In this document: positions 62,763-64,000 of the stretch, piece after piece
How positions within the stretch are numbered: the stretch's first letter is position 1
How the letters are laid out: each line of letters opens with the position of its first letter
NCBI RefSeq assembly: GCF_018279705.1
Contig: NZ_CP036498.1
Location: 1,071,001-1,135,000, forward strand
DNA from: Tardiphaga alba
GTDB lineage: Bacteria; Pseudomonadota; Alphaproteobacteria; Rhizobiales; Xanthobacteraceae
Direction: 5' to 3'
Length of the DNA: 64,000 nucleotides
The notes under the pieces: model-generated
The model's input: only the letters and a program-made list of their open reading frames with translations
Told to the model about the DNA's origin: nothing
Databases searched by the model: none
Program-made: the position numbers and the translations under genes

Positions 62763-64000
62763 ATGAGCCAGAGCACCATCGGCACGCGCGCAGAAGCGAG
62801 CGCGAGGTCCGATCTCGAAACATCGACCATCCGAGCCATCTCCTGGCGGCTGATCCCGTTTCTGATCCTGGCTTACTTCCTGGCCTATCTCGACCGCGTC
62901 AATCTCGGCTTCGCCGCGCTGACGATGAATGCGGATCTGAATTTCTCGCCCACGATTTTCGCGTGGGGCGCCGGCATCTTCTTCATCGGCTATTTCATCT
63001 TCGAGGTTCCCAGCAATATCGCGCTGGAAAAATTTGGCGCCAGCCGCTGGATCGCGCGCATCATGGTGAGCTGGGGCATCATCTCGGCGCTGATGGCGAT
63101 CGTCAGCGGCCCCACCAGCTTCTACATCCTGCGTTTCCTGCTCGGCGTGGCCGAAGCCGGCTTCTTTCCCGGCATCATCCTGTACCTGACCTATTGGTAT
63201 CCGGCTGAGTATCGCGCCCGCTTCCTCGCGGCTTTTGCGATCGCGGTGCCGGTATCCACCGTCATCGGTGCGCCGATCTCCGGCATGCTGCTCGGCCTCG
63301 ACGGCATGATGGGGCTGAAGGGCTGGCAGTGGCTGTTCATCATCGAGGGCGTTCCCTCGGTGCTGCTGGGCATCGTCACCTGGTTCTATCTCACCGACAA
63401 GCCGGCCAAGGCCGACTGGCTGACGCCGGACCAGAAGATGTGGCTGGCGGACAAGCTCGAAAGCGAGCGCGTGGTCAAGGAAAGCGCCCACGGCATGTCG
63501 CTCGGTCAGGCGCTGACGTCGCCGAAGGTGCTGACGCTCAGCGTGATCTATTTCGGCTTTGTCGCAGCGCTTTACGGCATGCAGTTCTGGCTGCCGCAGA
63601 TCGTGAAGGCCTTCGGCTTCACCAATCTGCAGACAGGCTTCGTCACCGCGATCCCGTATGTGTTCGGCTCCGTCGCCATGATCTTCTGGGCACGGCATTC
63701 GGATCGCACGCGCGAGCGCGTCTGGCATGTCGGCTTGCCGCTGCTGCTGATCGCCGTTGCGCTGGCCGTTTCGGGCGTGGCGACCAATCCGACCATCACC
63801 ATGGTCGCGCTGACCGTCGCTGCCATTGGCGTGTTTTGCACCTTCGCGCTGTTCTGGACGCTGCCGACCGCATGGCTCAGCGGCGCCGCGGCCGCCGGCG
63901 CCATCGCCATGATCAACTCCATCGGCAATCTCGCCGGCTTCGGCGGGCCCTATCTGATCGGCTGGGTGAAGGAAGCCACCGGCAGCACGTCCACGGGTCT
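62763..64000 (+). CDS. MFS transporter, anion:cation symporter family (3' end outside window)
   Basis: The first 412 residues of a major facilitator of the ACS (phthalate/tartrate/glucarate) family. Features are SWRLIPFLILAYFLAYLDRV in helix 1, LNFSPTIFAWGAGIFFIGYF in helix 2, the helix 4-5 stretch RFLLGVAEAGFFPGIILYLT followed by YWYPAEYRARFLA, and the central-loop region FYLTDKPAKADWLTPDQK. All are typical of the family. ATG 62763 follows GGGAGC. The stop codon lies beyond base 64000. Substrates of the family are carboxylates and sugar acids; the one here is unknown. Confidence 0.93.
   Translation, partial: MSQSTIGTRAEASARSDLETSTIRAISWRLIPFLILAYFLAYLDRVNLGFAALTMNADLNFSPTIFAWGAGIFFIGYFIFEVPSNIALEKFGASRWIARIMVSWGIISALMAIVSGPTSFYILRFLLGVAEAGFFPGIILYLTYWYPAEYRARFLAAFAIAVPVSTVIGAPISGMLLGLDGMMGLKGWQWLFIIEGVPSVLLGIVTWFYLTDKPAKADWLTPDQKMWLADKLESERVVKESAHGMSLGQALTSPKVLTLSVIYFGFVAALYGMQFWLPQIVKAFGFTNLQTGFVTAIPYVFGSVAMIFWARHSDRTRERVWHVGLPLLLIAVALAVSGVATNPTITMVALTVAAIGVFCTFALFWTLPTAWLSGAAAAGAIAMINSIGNLAGFGGPYLIGWVKEATGSTSTG

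Overview
The window is high-GC chromosomal DNA from an alphaproteobacterium, most likely of the Bradyrhizobium / Rhodopseudomonas / Afipia group. This rests on gene content and neighbourhoods (ispG, glnD with an MDS-type N-terminus, phaR/phaA/phaB, xerD next to aroK-aroB, Bug-type binding proteins, many Liv-type ABC genes) and on the abundant imperfect palindromic intergenic repeats. It reads mostly as core chromosome with accessory patches. I found no rRNA, tRNA, CRISPR array, phage structural gene or transposase.

Layout. 1-2.8 kb: a PBP1A-type gene cut by the window edge, divergent from an orphan HWE sensor kinase. 2.8-5.1 kb: a structured non-coding stretch followed by a lone, visibly AT-richer AIPR-family phage-resistance gene, the clearest transferred gene here. 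5.1-13.9 kb: a secreted small protein, a branched-chain-amino-acid-type binding protein, an EAL phosphodiesterase with a degenerate GGDEF domain, rpmF, mtgA, ispA and DUF1345. 14-19.1 kb: a frameshifted Na+/H+ antiporter, a ParE-type toxin-antitoxin pair, ispG, an EamA transporter and a Zur-like regulator. 19.2-22.5 kb: marR-emrA-emrB efflux operon with a palindromic operator. 22.7-25.4 kb: pcaF-pcaH-pcaG (protocatechuate catabolism) with a promoter/operator. 25.4-36.2 kb: mutS, a membrane protein, osmC, an ssuA-ssuC-ssuB sulfonate-type ABC operon, glnD and ogt. 36.4-39.4 kb: phaR divergent from phaA and phaB. 39.5-48.2 kb: transporter, cupin, gloB, methyltransferase, siderophore-interacting protein, xerD, aroK, aroB and a CBS/CorC protein.

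48.3-58.0 kb is a catabolic cluster. It holds an orphan Bug binding protein, a GntR/FCD regulator, a SnoaL-like protein, a Liv-type ABC system whose second permease and both ATPases are fused in one 834-aa protein, a cytosine-deaminase-like amidohydrolase with altered active-site residues, and an amidase. It probably imports and hydrolyses an unidentified amide or N-heterocycle, and it is the best candidate for undescribed biochemistry. 58.1-64 kb: tex, a DUF433/DUF5615 toxin-antitoxin-like pair, a YegD-like Hsp70 and an MFS transporter cut by the window end.

Two cross-cutting observations stand out. First, four genes (antiporter, glnD 5' end, xerD, DUF433) each appear to lack exactly one base inside a G or C run, a pattern that fits homopolymer sequencing errors better than four independent mutations. 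Second, at least five families of palindromic intergenic repeats are scattered through the window. Some of them supply stop codons or C-terminal extensions to genes.
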